NCBI RefSeq assembly: GCF_028769735.1
Contig: NC_088175.1
Location: 6,820,001 to 6,884,000 of the forward strand
Reading direction: 5' to 3'
DNA: 64,000 bases
Source of the DNA: Zonotrichia leucophrys gambelii
Taxonomy: Eukaryota; Chordata; Aves; Passeriformes; Passerellidae
Of the stretch, positions 40,263 through 51,650 are shown in pieces. The notes under the pieces are model-generated. The model had not been told where the DNA came from. It ran no database searches and saw only the letters and a list, made by a program, of their open reading frames with translations. Made by a program: the position numbers and the translations under genes. Numbering within the stretch: the first letter of the stretch is position 1; the number at the start of each line of letters is the position of its first letter.

Positions 40263-41020
40263 ACACAGAATCACAGGATTTCTCGGCTGGAAGAGACCTT
40301 TAAGATCATTGAGTCCAACCCATGTTCTAACACCTCAACTAGATCATGGCACCAAGTGCCACATCCAGTCTTTTATTAAACACATCGAGGGATGGTGACT
40401 CCACCACCTCCCTGGGCAGATGATTCCAGTATTTGACCACTCTTTCTGTAAAAAACTTCCTCCTTAATTCTAGCCTGTATCTCCCTTGGCGCAGCTTGAG
40501 ACTGTGTCCTCTTGTTCTGTCTGTTGTTGCCTGGAGAAAGAGACCAACCCCAGCTCACCACAGCCACCCTTCAGGAAGTTGAAGAGAGTGATAAGGTCAC
40601 CCCTGAGTCTCCTTTTCTCCAGGCTGAACAACCCCAGCTCCCTCAGTCGTTCCTCATATGGCTTGTGTTCCAAGCCCCTCACCGGCCTCGTTGCTCTCCT
40701 TTGGACTCGCTCAAGCATCTCAACGTCCCTCCTAAAGTGAGGGGCCCAGAACTGGACGCAATACTCCAGGTGAGGCCTCACCAGTGCCGAGTACAGGGGA
40801 AGAATGACCTCCCTGCTCCTGCTGGCCACACCGTTCCTGATGCTGGCCAGGATGCCATTGGCCTTCTTGGCCACCTGGGCACACTGCTGGCTCACGTTCA
40901 GCCGGCTGTCACCAGCACCCCCAGGTCCCTTTCTGCCTGGGCACTGTCCAGCCACACCGTCCCCAGCCTATATCGTTGCAGGGGGTTATTGTGGCCAAAG
41001 TGCAGGACTCGGCACTGCTC
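40263..41020 (-). mobile_element. CR1 LINE 3' fragment with RT C-terminus
   Basis: The + strand begins with the reversed CR1 end (ACACAGAATCACAGGATTTC, then GGCTGGAAGAGACC and CATTGAGTCCAACCC). It continues for about 750 bp of well-preserved CR1 sequence up to a truncated 5' side near CAAAGTGCAGGACTCGGCAC. The element is on the minus strand. It retains the C-terminal part of the ORF2 reverse transcriptase, with readable stretches such as [17 protein letters not shown] and [18 protein letters not shown]. Compared with the other CR1 pieces here it is less diverged, hence probably younger. It is 5' truncated and cannot move on its own. Confidence 0.95.
40470..40955 (-). pseudogene. CR1 ORF2 C-terminal fragment
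   Basis: This is a 161-residue open frame on the minus strand inside the CR1 copy. Its N-terminal part is the segment after the catalytic core of the CR1 reverse transcriptase ([19 protein letters not shown], then [17 protein letters not shown], then [20 protein letters not shown]). The endonuclease and RT catalytic motifs are absent because of 5' truncation. The final 25 or so residues (after GLVSFSRQQ) no longer follow the family, consistent with a frame change. It is a relic of the retrotransposon and not a host gene. Confidence 0.88.
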
Positions 41021-41766
41021 TCAGGTGCAAGCATGAACACAGAGAGGGAAAGCCAGCCTTGCCACAGCACTGTGATACAGCAGAGAAAAATCTTCTCAGA
41101 GAAAAATACTTTAGCTCCCAAGAGAGCATTTAGATAAACCTTTAGTCACAGGGGGAAAGGAAGGGGCTTGAAGTTTTCTTCTAAACAACTCATTATTGAA
41201 AGAAAGTGTCAAAAGGTGACAGGAAATGTGAATTTCAAAATTCCTAGAGCAGAACAAATTATTAAAGAGTAAAGTACTGTAAATAATCTAGCCCTTATTA
41301 TTTTTATTTGGTTGGGAAATTGTCCTTGTTTAGGTAGTCAACTCTAATTAGAATTCACTTGCATATTAAAATAATCTGCAATTAATATGAATGAATATTC
41401 CAAAATTCAGAACATGACATTTTGCCTCCTAGATCATTTTACTTATTTACTCCTAGAAATTACTGCCACCTCCTCTTTCTAGACTATCTAAGTAGTTCAT
41501 TTAAGTAGTATCCACTCTCCAGTAACTTCTCCATTCCCACAGAGGAGCCCTTGTGGCTGGAAAGGTTGAGTGTCAGGCAACCAGTCCTCAGAGTGACAGC
41601 TTCAAGCTACAAAGCTGAAGAGCCCATCTTGTGTGGCCTGCAGCAGAGGAACTTCTCCTTTTCTACCCATTCACACATTTCCTTTTTCTTTTTGCAAAAT
41701 GTTTTGCTCCTTACCACCACTGAAGTCTCCAGTCCTTTCATTTTACCATGACCATGTAATTATTCT

Positions 41767-41808
41767 AAATTATTTTTTGAGCTCCTAGAAGGAGCTAAAA
41801 AATAATTT
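41767..41808. repeat. 19-bp hairpin with 3-nt loop
   Basis: The left arm AAATTATTTTTT, a single bulged G, and AGCTCCT pair exactly with AGGAGCT and AAAAAATAATTT across the loop AGA. The 42-nt structure has 19 base pairs and one bulge. It lies in intronic sequence 750 bp from the end of a CR1 copy and matches no element I recognise. Confidence 0.85.
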
Positions 41809-43874
41809 TTTTTTTTAAAATTCAGCTGTGGGCAAGGACAGACAATCCAGTCTCCTCCTGAGCCAACCCAAGAGTCATATATCTGTCACTTCCTTTTATC
41901 CCATGTGTTCATCACAAGAAAGGCCTGTCACATTGGAATAATGTTCTTGCCACTCTCTTCTTTATGTGGAAGAGCTCCAACATGACATAGATTTTTGCAG
42001 TAGGTAAAGCCTAAGGCAAAAGACGCATCAACAACATATTTTCTCTGACCTGCCCATAAAAATGAGTATTTTCAAATCCATGGTGCCATACATTTGTCTC
42101 TGAAGAATGCAGCCTTGTCTGCAACCTTGGCAGCTTGGCAGCAGAAAATCAGTTTAAATAAATATCTAATATTCTTTAGGATAAATATAATGAATTAGTC
42201 ATTGCTCCTTACCATAGTGTAGCAGAATTCCTGAAAGCCAGGCTCTATTAGCATTTTGAAGAGGTATTGAGACAAGGATGGGTGTCCTGGGGATTACTGC
42301 AGTGGGAAGCAAAGATGAGACAGTGGTAGATGAAGTGCAATCAGGATGCTGCCACAGCCTCTACATCCCTACACATCCCTGCAGTTTTATTTGTAACTTG
42401 AAAAAGAATTACCTCATAAATCTGCAAAACATTTGGCTCTTTTCCTCCATTGCTTGTAAAGATGCACATTCTTAAACAGACTTGTGGGTTCAGTGAATCT
42501 GTAAGTGAACAGCTCCTTTGGATACTCATTTTACTGTTAAACCAAAATAAGATTGTTATGCAGAGAAGTAAAACTAAAAATTTAATGTGTATTAAATGTT
42601 GCTTTCATGCTGCAATTATCAGCACCAAATCCTGCACCCCAAGGATCATGTAGTGAACTGGTATCAGTTGATACAATCTCATTACTCATTGAAAAGTCTT
42701 TCATTATTATTTGCTCTTCTGATCTTGTCAGTTCACTCTTTTTATTACAGTTCCTGCCCATGGGTGCAAGTGAGTGTGATAGGGGATATCCACTGCTCTT
42801 CCCTGGCTGATAAACTCACACAGAGCATCCATAAACAGGCACATCTGCCTGCACATCATCTGCCATAAAAACATGAAAATCTGCAGAGCAGAAACTAACA
42901 TGCTTAAAATCAGGAATTACTGCAGAGAATATCCAGTAATTCCTGCAAATCTAAACCATCTTTTGCTTTTTTATGAGCCAATTGATAAAACAAGTTATGC
43001 ATATGGTCTGCAGGGAAGTGCTGCAAATAGAGCAGCTGTTAACTTTCAGAGTTACAGGAGGAAAAAAGGTTTTTATTTCCACCACATTTCTCATTCTTGT
43101 TTTCTTTACCTTGTTGGCTATAACCCTGGCCTAGCCAGGCCCACCACCACACATGTTTCTATTTAAGATTTTGCTGTACAAGATCAGAGGTCCCTTGGTT
43201 TGAGCACTGCCTTGATCAGCTGAGACCATGACACACCTGCATGGGAGGAAGAGTTTATTTCACCTAACCTTGAAATAACCCACATTAGTACCCTCTGCAA
43301 CAGTGAAGATTTTCCACATCTGGTGGGAAAGACCATTGCATAAACTCCCAATCTTCCACTCCACAAAGAATGGTTGTTTTTTATTAATTTCTCAGCAGAA
43401 TACAAGATATGTACTGACAGATGCTATAAAACAAATTCATCCTCACTCATCACTGAAGTGCTGTCATTGAACTATCACTGGGAATGCACAGGGCATCTGG
43501 GGCCCTTTCTTCATGGTAGATAACACACTCACATCCTCCATGATTGCTGTAATTATCAGTAATAACTAGATGTTGCATCACTGACTCCAGAAGACAGGCA
43601 TTCACACATACCAAGTCAAATCTGGGTCTGCTTGAAGCCTTGATTGAATGCCAGGGAAAAACATAAGTAAACTTCCATGCATACTTGTTCTCAATTTTAT
43701 TAGGACCTAGACATGTATTAATTGTTTATTAAATCATTCCTCCATAACAATAAGAGCATTCATTTATATGCAAATATCAGCATTTGCTAATAACAGAAAT
43801 TTAAACTATCCTATCATAACCACCCCAGTGATCCCAGCAGTCCAGTGAGATGTGGTAGCCATACATTACAGAAC

Positions 43875-44775
43875 TCACAGAAGGACAGAATGGTTGAGGT
43901 TTGAAGGGATATCTGGGCATCATCTGCTTCAAACTCCCTGCTCCAACATCTACAGCGGGTCATCAAGGACCTGCTTGATGGATCAAGGACCTCCAGACAG
44001 TTTTTTAATATCTCCAGGAGTGTAAACTCTACAGTATCTCTGGGCCACCCTTTTCAGTGCTCAGTCACCCTCAACAGTTTAAGAGTTTTCTATGCTCAAA
44101 TGGCACTGATGAAGTTTCATGTATTGTGCCTCTGGTATTCTGCCCATTGCTTCTTGTCCTGTCACTGGGCACCTCTGAAGAGAGCCTGGCTATGTCCTCT
44201 GTGCACCTTCCCTTTGTATATTTATTCGTATTTGATGAGATCCCACTCAAACTGTGTTTTCTCCAGGCTAAACAGTCCCAGCTCGCTCAGTCTTTTCTCA
44301 GACCAGAGATGCTCCAATCCCTTAATTGTCTTCCCGGCCATTTCTAAGACTCTGTCCAGTAAATCTTTATCCACTTGTACTGAGAAACCTGAACTGGACA
44401 CAGTGCTCTGGGTGTGGTTACAGCAGTGCTGAAGGGAGGAATCATCTCCTTCAGCTTGCTGGCAGCACTGCCTAATGCAGCCCTGGGTAACCTCTGGCCC
44501 TCTTTGCAGCAAGGGAACACACTGGAGGCTTGTGCTCAACTTGGTTCCCACCAGGACCTCCCAATCCTTTTCTGAAAAGCTGCAGGATATGAGGTGTGGC
44601 CCCAAGCATGCATTGGTGCAAGGGGTTGTTCTCCCCAGGTGCAGGATTTTGCACCTCTCCTTGTTGAAATTCATTTAGTCCTGTCTGGCCATTTCTGCAG
44701 CCTGTGTGGTCCCTGGGGAGGGCAGCACCACCCACTGCTGCACCAGCCACTCCTCCCACTTTGTCATCCTCAGCT
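43875..44775 (-). mobile_element. CR1 LINE fragment, degenerate
   Basis: On the + strand the element starts near AGGACAGAATGGTTGAGG and runs through CCAGGCTAAACAGTCCCAGC, CTCGCTCAGTCTTTTCTCAG and TTGTTGAAATTCATTTAGTC. These are reversed CR1 landmarks, so the copy is on the minus strand. A decayed frame at 44222-44674 keeps family words (MNFNKERCKILHLG, then [20 protein letters not shown]), but the part between them is scrambled. An internal duplication of ATCAAGGACCT is visible near 43960-43990. It belongs to a different, older CR1 subgroup than the copy at 40.3 kb. Confidence 0.9.
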
Positions 44776-47700
44776 CCTCCGTTTTGTCCTTCATAGGATG
44801 ATTTCAATGAGGTTATAAAATATCACCATAAAACACACAGAGTTTGTTTTGAAAGCTTATCCCCACTTGTAAAGTCAGCCCTTGTTTGCTGACAACAGTC
44901 CACAGGACAGTCAACCCCCTGCCTTTCTTAGCAGATACCTCAAAGCATGAGCAGCGAAAACACTGTGGCTGCTGGTCTAGGAGAAAAGTACTGAGTTAGC
45001 AGAGTTACACTGGCCCACAAAGGTGGGGAATTTCTCCTGTTGGAGTGTTACTTTCCTCCTGGACGAGTAGAGTAGTAGAGAAAAAGGGAACAAAATTTTG
45101 CCTGTATTCCTCATCCAAAATCGCTGTAGTAAGCCTCTATCAAGGCATTCAGGATGGGACGCCAGTATCACTGGAGGTATTTGTAACTGATGAAGTCTCT
45201 CCCTCTCTTTCTGTCTATCATTTGGGCATTACTTATTAAGAAGTATTCCCAAAGGAATACTGCTGCCCACTAATACCTTGCTGGTCAGCACAACCATTAC
45301 ATTATTGTCACTGTAGCATTGAAATTGCATCCACGGAAACATTCCTTACAGGAGCATCAAGATTTACTTTGCCATGTTTGAAAAGTCTGACATTTCCACA
45401 GACCAGCACTTCCCGTTTGCAAATCTGAGGCTGCTTTCCAAAGGACTGTACACACCAGGGCTCTCTCAGGACAGCAGAGACCATAGTAAGCAGCCAAGCC
45501 TTGACTAAGGGGCTGACACTGCTTTATGGTAGGACACCCTCCAGCTGCTGGAAACAATGAAGGGAGGCTGAAAGATTACCAGAGACAGAGAGAACTTTTA
45601 GCCTGCCCATTTCTGCTGAAGGACTAGAGTAGTAATCAACCTTTATGGATCCACTAATATGTAAGATAAGCAGATCTTTTCATCCAGCTTTTGTTACTTT
45701 TAAAATTAATAAATAATTCTATTAATTATTTCATGCTGAATCAACCTAGAAAAATTCTTTTCACCCCACTTTTATCACAGATTTTACATGTAGGGACTAG
45801 ATGGCACCAAACACTTTTGAAAGCATCAACTTATGTTTTTATGGATCTATGTATATATGAGGGATGTTTTCACTGTGATAGATGCAAATTATAAAAAAGG
45901 CCCTAGGGTTCCAGACAGAGATTATATATTTTATTAATAATTTGGTTCCTTTGTGAAGAACCAAAGCTATTTAATCCCTTCCTCAGATCTGATAAGGATG
46001 CACTGAGGGTCATGCTAAATCCAGGATAGGAGCAAGGTGCCCTCAGCCTCAGTGCTGTGACTGCTGAGTTCACCCAGCAGAACAAATTTGATGTGACTCA
46101 GATGTGGGCACATGACTGTAGCTCTCTTGTGTTAGTCAGACACTAGAGAGCTGTGTTCTCGTGTGCTGGCTCTGTGTCAGGGGATGAGGGGGGCAGAAGA
46201 TGCTCAGAGCTGACTCAACAAAGATTTCTGAGCAAGGATCCAGCAGCCACTCAGCCCACTGCAGTCTGTAGCTCTGGCATTTTGGAGTGGACTTCAGGAA
46301 ACCTCAGCCCAGCTGCAAGCTATTGGCACATCAATACCAGCACTGATTTAATTCACTACTGAGTTTGGACAGATTGGGTGTCAGCACCTGCAGAGCAGAA
46401 AGCAGTGCCAAAAGCAGGGAGGAGGGGTCACAAGCCTTATGGCAGAGTAGGAGGACCAAGCTTCTATGAGCTACCAGAAATAGAGGGATCTGCCAAAAGT
46501 GGTTACAAGTAAAATAAGCATTTATATTTGTAACTCATGATCACAGCATTGATATTATGATTCCCATCCTCCTTTCATGCCTCTCTGACATCTGATGCTG
46601 AAAATGATTGCTTGACTGCAAGTGGAGAGCTCAAAGATGCAGCCCCCAGTGACCAGCAATCCTTCTAATGCAGTGATCCAACACTACCATCCTGTCTCTT
46701 CCAGCTGTACTGCTCTCCCGTAGATGGTGTCAGGATTAAGCCTTTTTCCTCTCGTTGCCACCACTGAGCCACAATAATGTCTGGCTGAAGCCCTGAACTT
46801 CCCAAGGTGGACACACAGTGTGTGGCCAATATGCCAAAGGATTTGAGTGTCCTGCCCACCTTTAGGCTGCCTCATTTTGCCACATTGAAACAGACTCTTT
46901 GTTCTTGTCAATGACACTGATTTCAAGAGAAAGATGTGAACTGATAATGATGGAGAAGATTGGGACTGGCCTTTCCTTCTTATTCCCTCTTCCCCACAGC
47001 ACTGCTGAGGTGTTTATTACTTTGGTGTCCACCTGCTGACCTGTACAGCATAAATCTGAACTGAGGCGAGTTTTACAGTTCAATAAATATAGAATACTTT
47101 TAAAAGTCACACTTGAGAAGATAAAAAGTCTGGGAAACGTCATCCAAATGTTATCATAAGTGAAATAAAATGAAATCATAATTCAGCCAGATTCAGCATT
47201 ACTCAAATGCAGTGGAAAGTAGTTCTTCCAATGCCTGAATCTGCTGCCTTATTAGTTTCTCTCCTGAAAACTATAAATCCTTGATCAGATATTCTCTCCT
47301 GAACTGCAAAATAGAATGAGTAAAGTTCAATTTGGCTAGGCAAGAGCAGCAGTTACTGAGATCGGAGAGATTTTCAGCTGTCCTGGCATGACAACTTGTC
47401 ATACAAGGACTGATAACATCTTCCTTACAAGTGGTTATTTGGAAGATTATGTCTGTACTCAGTGGACCTGGATCCTTCAAAAGCATGAAATTACTTTGAA
47501 AATTGAGGGGACATATTTTTTGTGGGTACTTAGGTAGTCACTTGTCTACCTCATTACACAGCTAAATACCTCTGAAAATGTAATCTTCAGTCACAGTCTC
47601 AAAGGAGACAGATTTTTAGAGGTGCACAGATGGCCAGGAGGTTTACAAAGTGCTTGGTTGTTTAGTTCACTATAAAATCAACGAGAGTTAAGGGTCTCAC

Positions 47701-48267
47701 ATAAAACCACATTGCTCTGCCTAATTAAAAACATAGCCCTGTGTCTGGTTGAAATCATTGAGGTTGGAGCCTTGCAAGCTCTCAAAGCTGCATTTTGACC
47801 TTGCATGAGGAAGTCCCCAGACAGGAGTGCCTGATCAATGGGAACAAGGAGGGGAGAGGTGTCAAGCCTGGACAGAGGGCTGGCATCAGCAGGGACAGAC
47901 AGTGTCAGAGAACTGACACTGAAACAGGCCAGCCCAGACCTTCACAAAGACACCTCAATCATATCTGCAGGCTTTAAAGCAAGCTGTGGGTTTGCTTAGA
48001 CCATTTGAGAAGGTGTTTTTCTTTAAATAGCAGCTTAGGATGAGAGCTGCCACTTCCAATTTAATCACCCTCCTTTAATACAGGCTGGTGCTTTGCAGCT
48101 GGATAATTAACCTTGGTATTCATTCGGACTTCAAAACACCCAATTCCCATTGCTGTCAATTAGCTGACAATGTCAAGTGTGTGTTGATAGAAGATTTTTG
48201 TGTGACCCTGGCAATATGGCATTTGGGAAATTTCAGTCCTTCACAATTAAAAATGGGAAGTGACAGG

Positions 48268-48575
48268 CACAGAATCTCAGAATGGTTGAGGTTGGAAGGG
48301 ATCACTTCTCTTTTAGTGAAGTGGATCCATTAGATCCACTTGGAGATCTGGTCCAATCTCCCTGCTCAAATAGAGTACTCTGAAGCACTTCACTTAGAAT
48401 GGTGTCCAGGGTGATTTTTAATATCTCCTCAGCTTCTATGGGCACCCTGCTCCATTGCTCAGCCACCCTCACAGTACAGAATTCCTTCCTCATATTCAGG
48501 AGAACTTCCCATGTCCCAGTTTCCACCTGTTGCCTCTTGTCCTATTGCTCAGCCCCACTGAGACTGAGAATTTGT
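48268..48575 (-). mobile_element. CR1 LINE 3' fragment
   Basis: The + strand begins CACAGAATCTCAGAATGGTT and GAGGTTGGAAGGGATC, the reversed 3' terminus of CR1. It continues through TCAGCCACCCTCACAGTACA and CCACCTGTTGCCTCTTGTCC. It is minus-strand and 5' truncated. A small inverted repeat (AAGTGGATC at 48319-48327 and GATCCACTT at 48333-48341) sits inside the 3' part. It lies about 1 kb before the 108-bp BEGAIN exon. Confidence 0.92.
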
Positions 48576-49554
48576 CACTGGATTGAGTTCACTAAACAAA
48601 ACAGACATGTATTAGGGTTTACTCTACTTTCTGCTCTTATGAAAATGTACCTTTCTAAAACACCCCCAAGATATTTTTGAAACCTTCTTGTTGCAGCTCT
48701 GAGTGCACAGAGGATGCCTTGATCTAGGGCATTCAGAAGCTGCCATACTTTTTACTACCAAAGTAAGGCTGGTGGCAGGGTTATAAATGGCTGTACACAA
48801 TGATTTTTGATACAAGAAGCAGTACAATAAGCACTGTGTATCAAAATGAAACAAAAGGTGGGAAGGGCCAGTGGCATTTCATTCTTTCCATTGATCTCTT
48901 TGCATTTATAATAAAGGGTTACATCCTACTAGTAACAAGATTAAATTAGTGGGCAGAAAGAAATTTGAATCAGACTATTATCCTGATATGCCACAGTGGA
49001 CTGTGTTCTGCTAATGAGTGCTAACCCTGCAATCAGGTAAACATTCACCTTGAGAGACGAACAACCTTAATCAGGGCTTTTAAATCAGCCAGAACAGTCA
49101 ACAGCTAAAATGAACTTGGCTCAAACACAACTGCTTTTCTGTTTAAATATTGTTCTTCCTTCCTTATGATGATGGGAAATAGTAGCATAAGTGAAACATT
49201 CCTGTAGCAAAGAGCAGCTCCAGTCCCTTCCATGTTGGAGACCCTGTCCTGTGACTAAGAAGGGATGCATTAATGATTGATGCTCAATAGAATGCTTTTG
49301 CACAGGCTAACTGGAGCCTTCTGTGAAGGTTCCTAAATGAGCTCAGTCCAGCCTCCATAGTTGTAAAGAACTTTACCTCATCTCCTAAGCAAAATAATGG
49401 AGAAAATAAATAAGAGGGGGGGACAGGAAGAAAGAAAAAAGAAGTGTTGGTCTGTTGTGCTTTCCTCTGGATTTGAGAACGACATCAACCAGTGGAGCTT
49501 TACATGAAATATTCTGACAGTAGAAAAACACTGACTACTCCATTTTCTATGCAG

Positions 49555-49662
49555 GGTCAACATTATGAAGAGGAAAAACGGGCTTTGAGCCATGAAATAA
49601 TTGCACTCAATAATCACTTAATAGAAGCCAAGGTGACAATAGATAAGTTGTCAGAAGACAAT
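49555..49662 (+). CDS. BEGAIN: BEGAIN coiled-coil exon (108 bp)
   Basis: This exon encodes 36 residues starting GQHYEEEKRALSHEIIALNN and ending KLSEDN. I recall a near-identical segment in mammalian BEGAIN (GQHYEEEKRALSHEIVALN). It continues the N-terminal coiled coil that supports self-association. It starts after CTATGCAG and ends with a GTAAGT donor at 49663. Both edges are in phase 0, so skipping the exon would delete 36 residues and keep the frame. Upstream sequence that is open in the same frame (49492-49554) is intronic and should not be included. The exon is flanked by two oppositely oriented copies of one LTR family. Confidence 0.95.
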
Positions 49663-50773
49663 GTAAGTATTTAATTATTCATTTTGAGATCATATTCATG
49701 AAAAAATTGGGTCTTGCACTTCCCATGAAATTATAGAATCGTATTTCATGTTTGTATAAAATGTGACCTGTCACCTCAACAGTTGAAATTCATGTTTGTT
49801 TGTTTGTTTGTTCCCATAATTTTGTAAATCCAGCTCTTATGCTTTGAGGTTGTGGTGAGACTTTTCATTGATTTTTTTTCCTTATGTCTAGCTTGAAACT
49901 GATGAAAAAATATTCTAAGAGATGGCAATATTCCCACATTGATTTTGCCATCAGCACAGCAAACTGGTGCAAGCACATGGTCAGAGCTGTTGCAGGGACA
50001 CGTGTAGGGAGTGGGGACTCATCAGAAGGATTTCAGGCACAGAGTAGAGCCCTACATTTCCTGCCATTCTTTGATCTTTTGGTCTTTGCTCCCCAAAAGG
50101 CCCAGCACAAGCCAGCTGTGCTGGCAGCAGGCAGGACTGACCCAGTCTGGTCACTCAGAGCAGGGAGCAGGAGCCAGGTTCTTCCAGCAGCTGCTCATGT
50201 GTAAAGTGTGCCTGTCTCTGTGTGGGACAAAGCAGGGAACATCTCTGAAAATTGTCACCCTCCATCTCATTAAACACTACTGAAAAATGGCATGAGTAGC
50301 ACAGCTGGCAACAAGCTCATTAAATCCTTCCTGAGACAAACCTACAAAGACAGCAATGAGAGGAATATTGCAAGCATTTAGTTCATTATTGTGCCATTCC
50401 TTCCACATTTAATAAAAAATTCATCTGCAGAAGACATGTTTCTGTTAGCACTTATTTTCCAGCATCTTACGTTCAATCTTCCCATATTTCACATGAACTC
50501 TTAATCATAGCTGGGAGCATTTACTCTCATTAAAATGCCTGTTGATGTGAACTCTGACTGTGCAATTAACAGCTTTCCAACTGAAGTAAAAAGTTCCCAA
50601 TCTGACCCCTAACTTTCACAGAAGTTGAGTTGAAAGAGTTACTTTATAACTCTAACAGCTATAAGTAATGGAGTGTGGTAAAAGTAATGGGCTACATCCA
50701 GGTTTTGGAAGCACAGGGACAGCTGCAAATTAATTCACTTGAAATCAGTGGAGTTATTTTTGATTTAAAATAG

Positions 50774-51185
50774 TGTGACAGTGTTCACAGGGGTTTTCGG
50801 ATGAGGGAAGAGACGAGAATGTTGACTCCATGTTTCAGAAGGCTAGATTTATTATTTTATGATCTATATTACATTAAAACTATGCTAAAAGAATAGAAGA
50901 AAAGGTTTCATCAGAAGGCTAGCTAAGCTAAGAATAGAATCAGAAAGAATGATAGCAAAGGTTTGTGGCTCATACAGAGAGCCCGAGCCAGCTGACTGTG
51001 ATTGACCATTAATTGGCCATTAATTGGCCATTAAACAAACATCCACATGAGACCAATCACAGATCCACCTGTTGCATTCCACAGCAGCAGATAACCATTG
51101 TTTACATTTTGTTCCTGGGGCCTCTCAGCTTCTCAGGAGGAAAAATCCTAAGGAAAGGATTTTTCATGAAAAGATGTCTGTGACA
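50774..51185 (-). mobile_element. Solo LTR of an endogenous retrovirus (412 bp), inverted
   Basis: Read on the minus strand this starts TGTCACAGACATC and ends CCTGTGAACACTGTCACA. It aligns along its whole length with the LTR at 30825-31205. Shared landmarks are TTTCATGAAAAATCC, GTAAACAATGGTTATCTGCT, GCATTCCA/TGGAATGC, CTTCTGATGAAA and GAAACATGGAGTCAACAT. The polyadenylation signal is at 50848-50853 (TTTATT on the + strand). It is longer than its relative partly because of a tandem CCATTAATTGG unit at 51006-51034. I see no convincing flanking duplication (AAATAG before, AAAAGA after). No internal retroviral sequence is present. Confidence 0.85.
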
Positions 51186-51419
51186 AAAAGAGGTGGAAGA
51201 AAGTTGCAAAAATCTCCCTTAAAGTATACATGCATTTATACTACTTCATGGAGTCAGGCTTGAACCCCAATTTGAGGTGTTTTCAGTACTCATAGTTTTA
51301 CTCTGAGCACTAGAATATGGTCCAGAGGCCTCAAATAACAGAACCACTTCTTCAGACTTGGAGTTGGCCCATGGACAAAGTTCTGCCCTTGCAGGTCTTG
51401 AGAAAATAGCATGAAGTTA

Positions 51420-51650
51420 AGTCAGGGGAGATTTAGGTTGGATGTCAGGAAAATGCTCTGCCCCCAGAGGGTGGCTGGGCTCTGGAGCAGCTCCCAGGGC
51501 TGTGCTCACAGCCCCAAGCCTGACAGAGCTCAAGAAATGTTTTTACAAAGCTCTCAGGCACAGGGGTGACTCTTGGGGATGTGCAGGGCCAGGAGCTGGA
51601 CTTAGTGATCCTTGTGGGTCCCTTCCACCTCAGGATAATCTATGATTATG
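51420..51650 (+). mobile_element. CR1 LINE 3' end
   Basis: This is the + strand CR1 3' region. It includes GGGAGATTTAGGTTGGATGT, CCCAGAGGGTGGCTGGGCTC, TGGAGCAGCTCCCAGGGCTG, TTAGTGATCCTTGTGGGTCC and CTTCCACCTCAGGATAATCT, and ends in the diagnostic ATCTATGATTATG. It is 5' truncated to about 230 bp. Together with the minus-strand CR1 copies upstream it adds to inverted-repeat pairs around the 108-bp exon. Confidence 0.93.

Noticed and set aside
40512..41036. 174-codon + strand ORF
   Set aside because: It is antisense to the CR1 ORF2 fragment; the minus-strand reading carries the recognisable reverse-transcriptase C-terminus.
44057..44432. + strand ORFs of 96 and 110 codons
   Set aside because: They are antisense readings of a minus-strand CR1 copy (FSRLNSPSSLS-type phrases are the reversed element).
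48319..48341. Inverted repeat AAGTGGATC...GATCCACTT
   Set aside because: It lies within a CR1 copy and is short; most likely a chance or element-derived feature.
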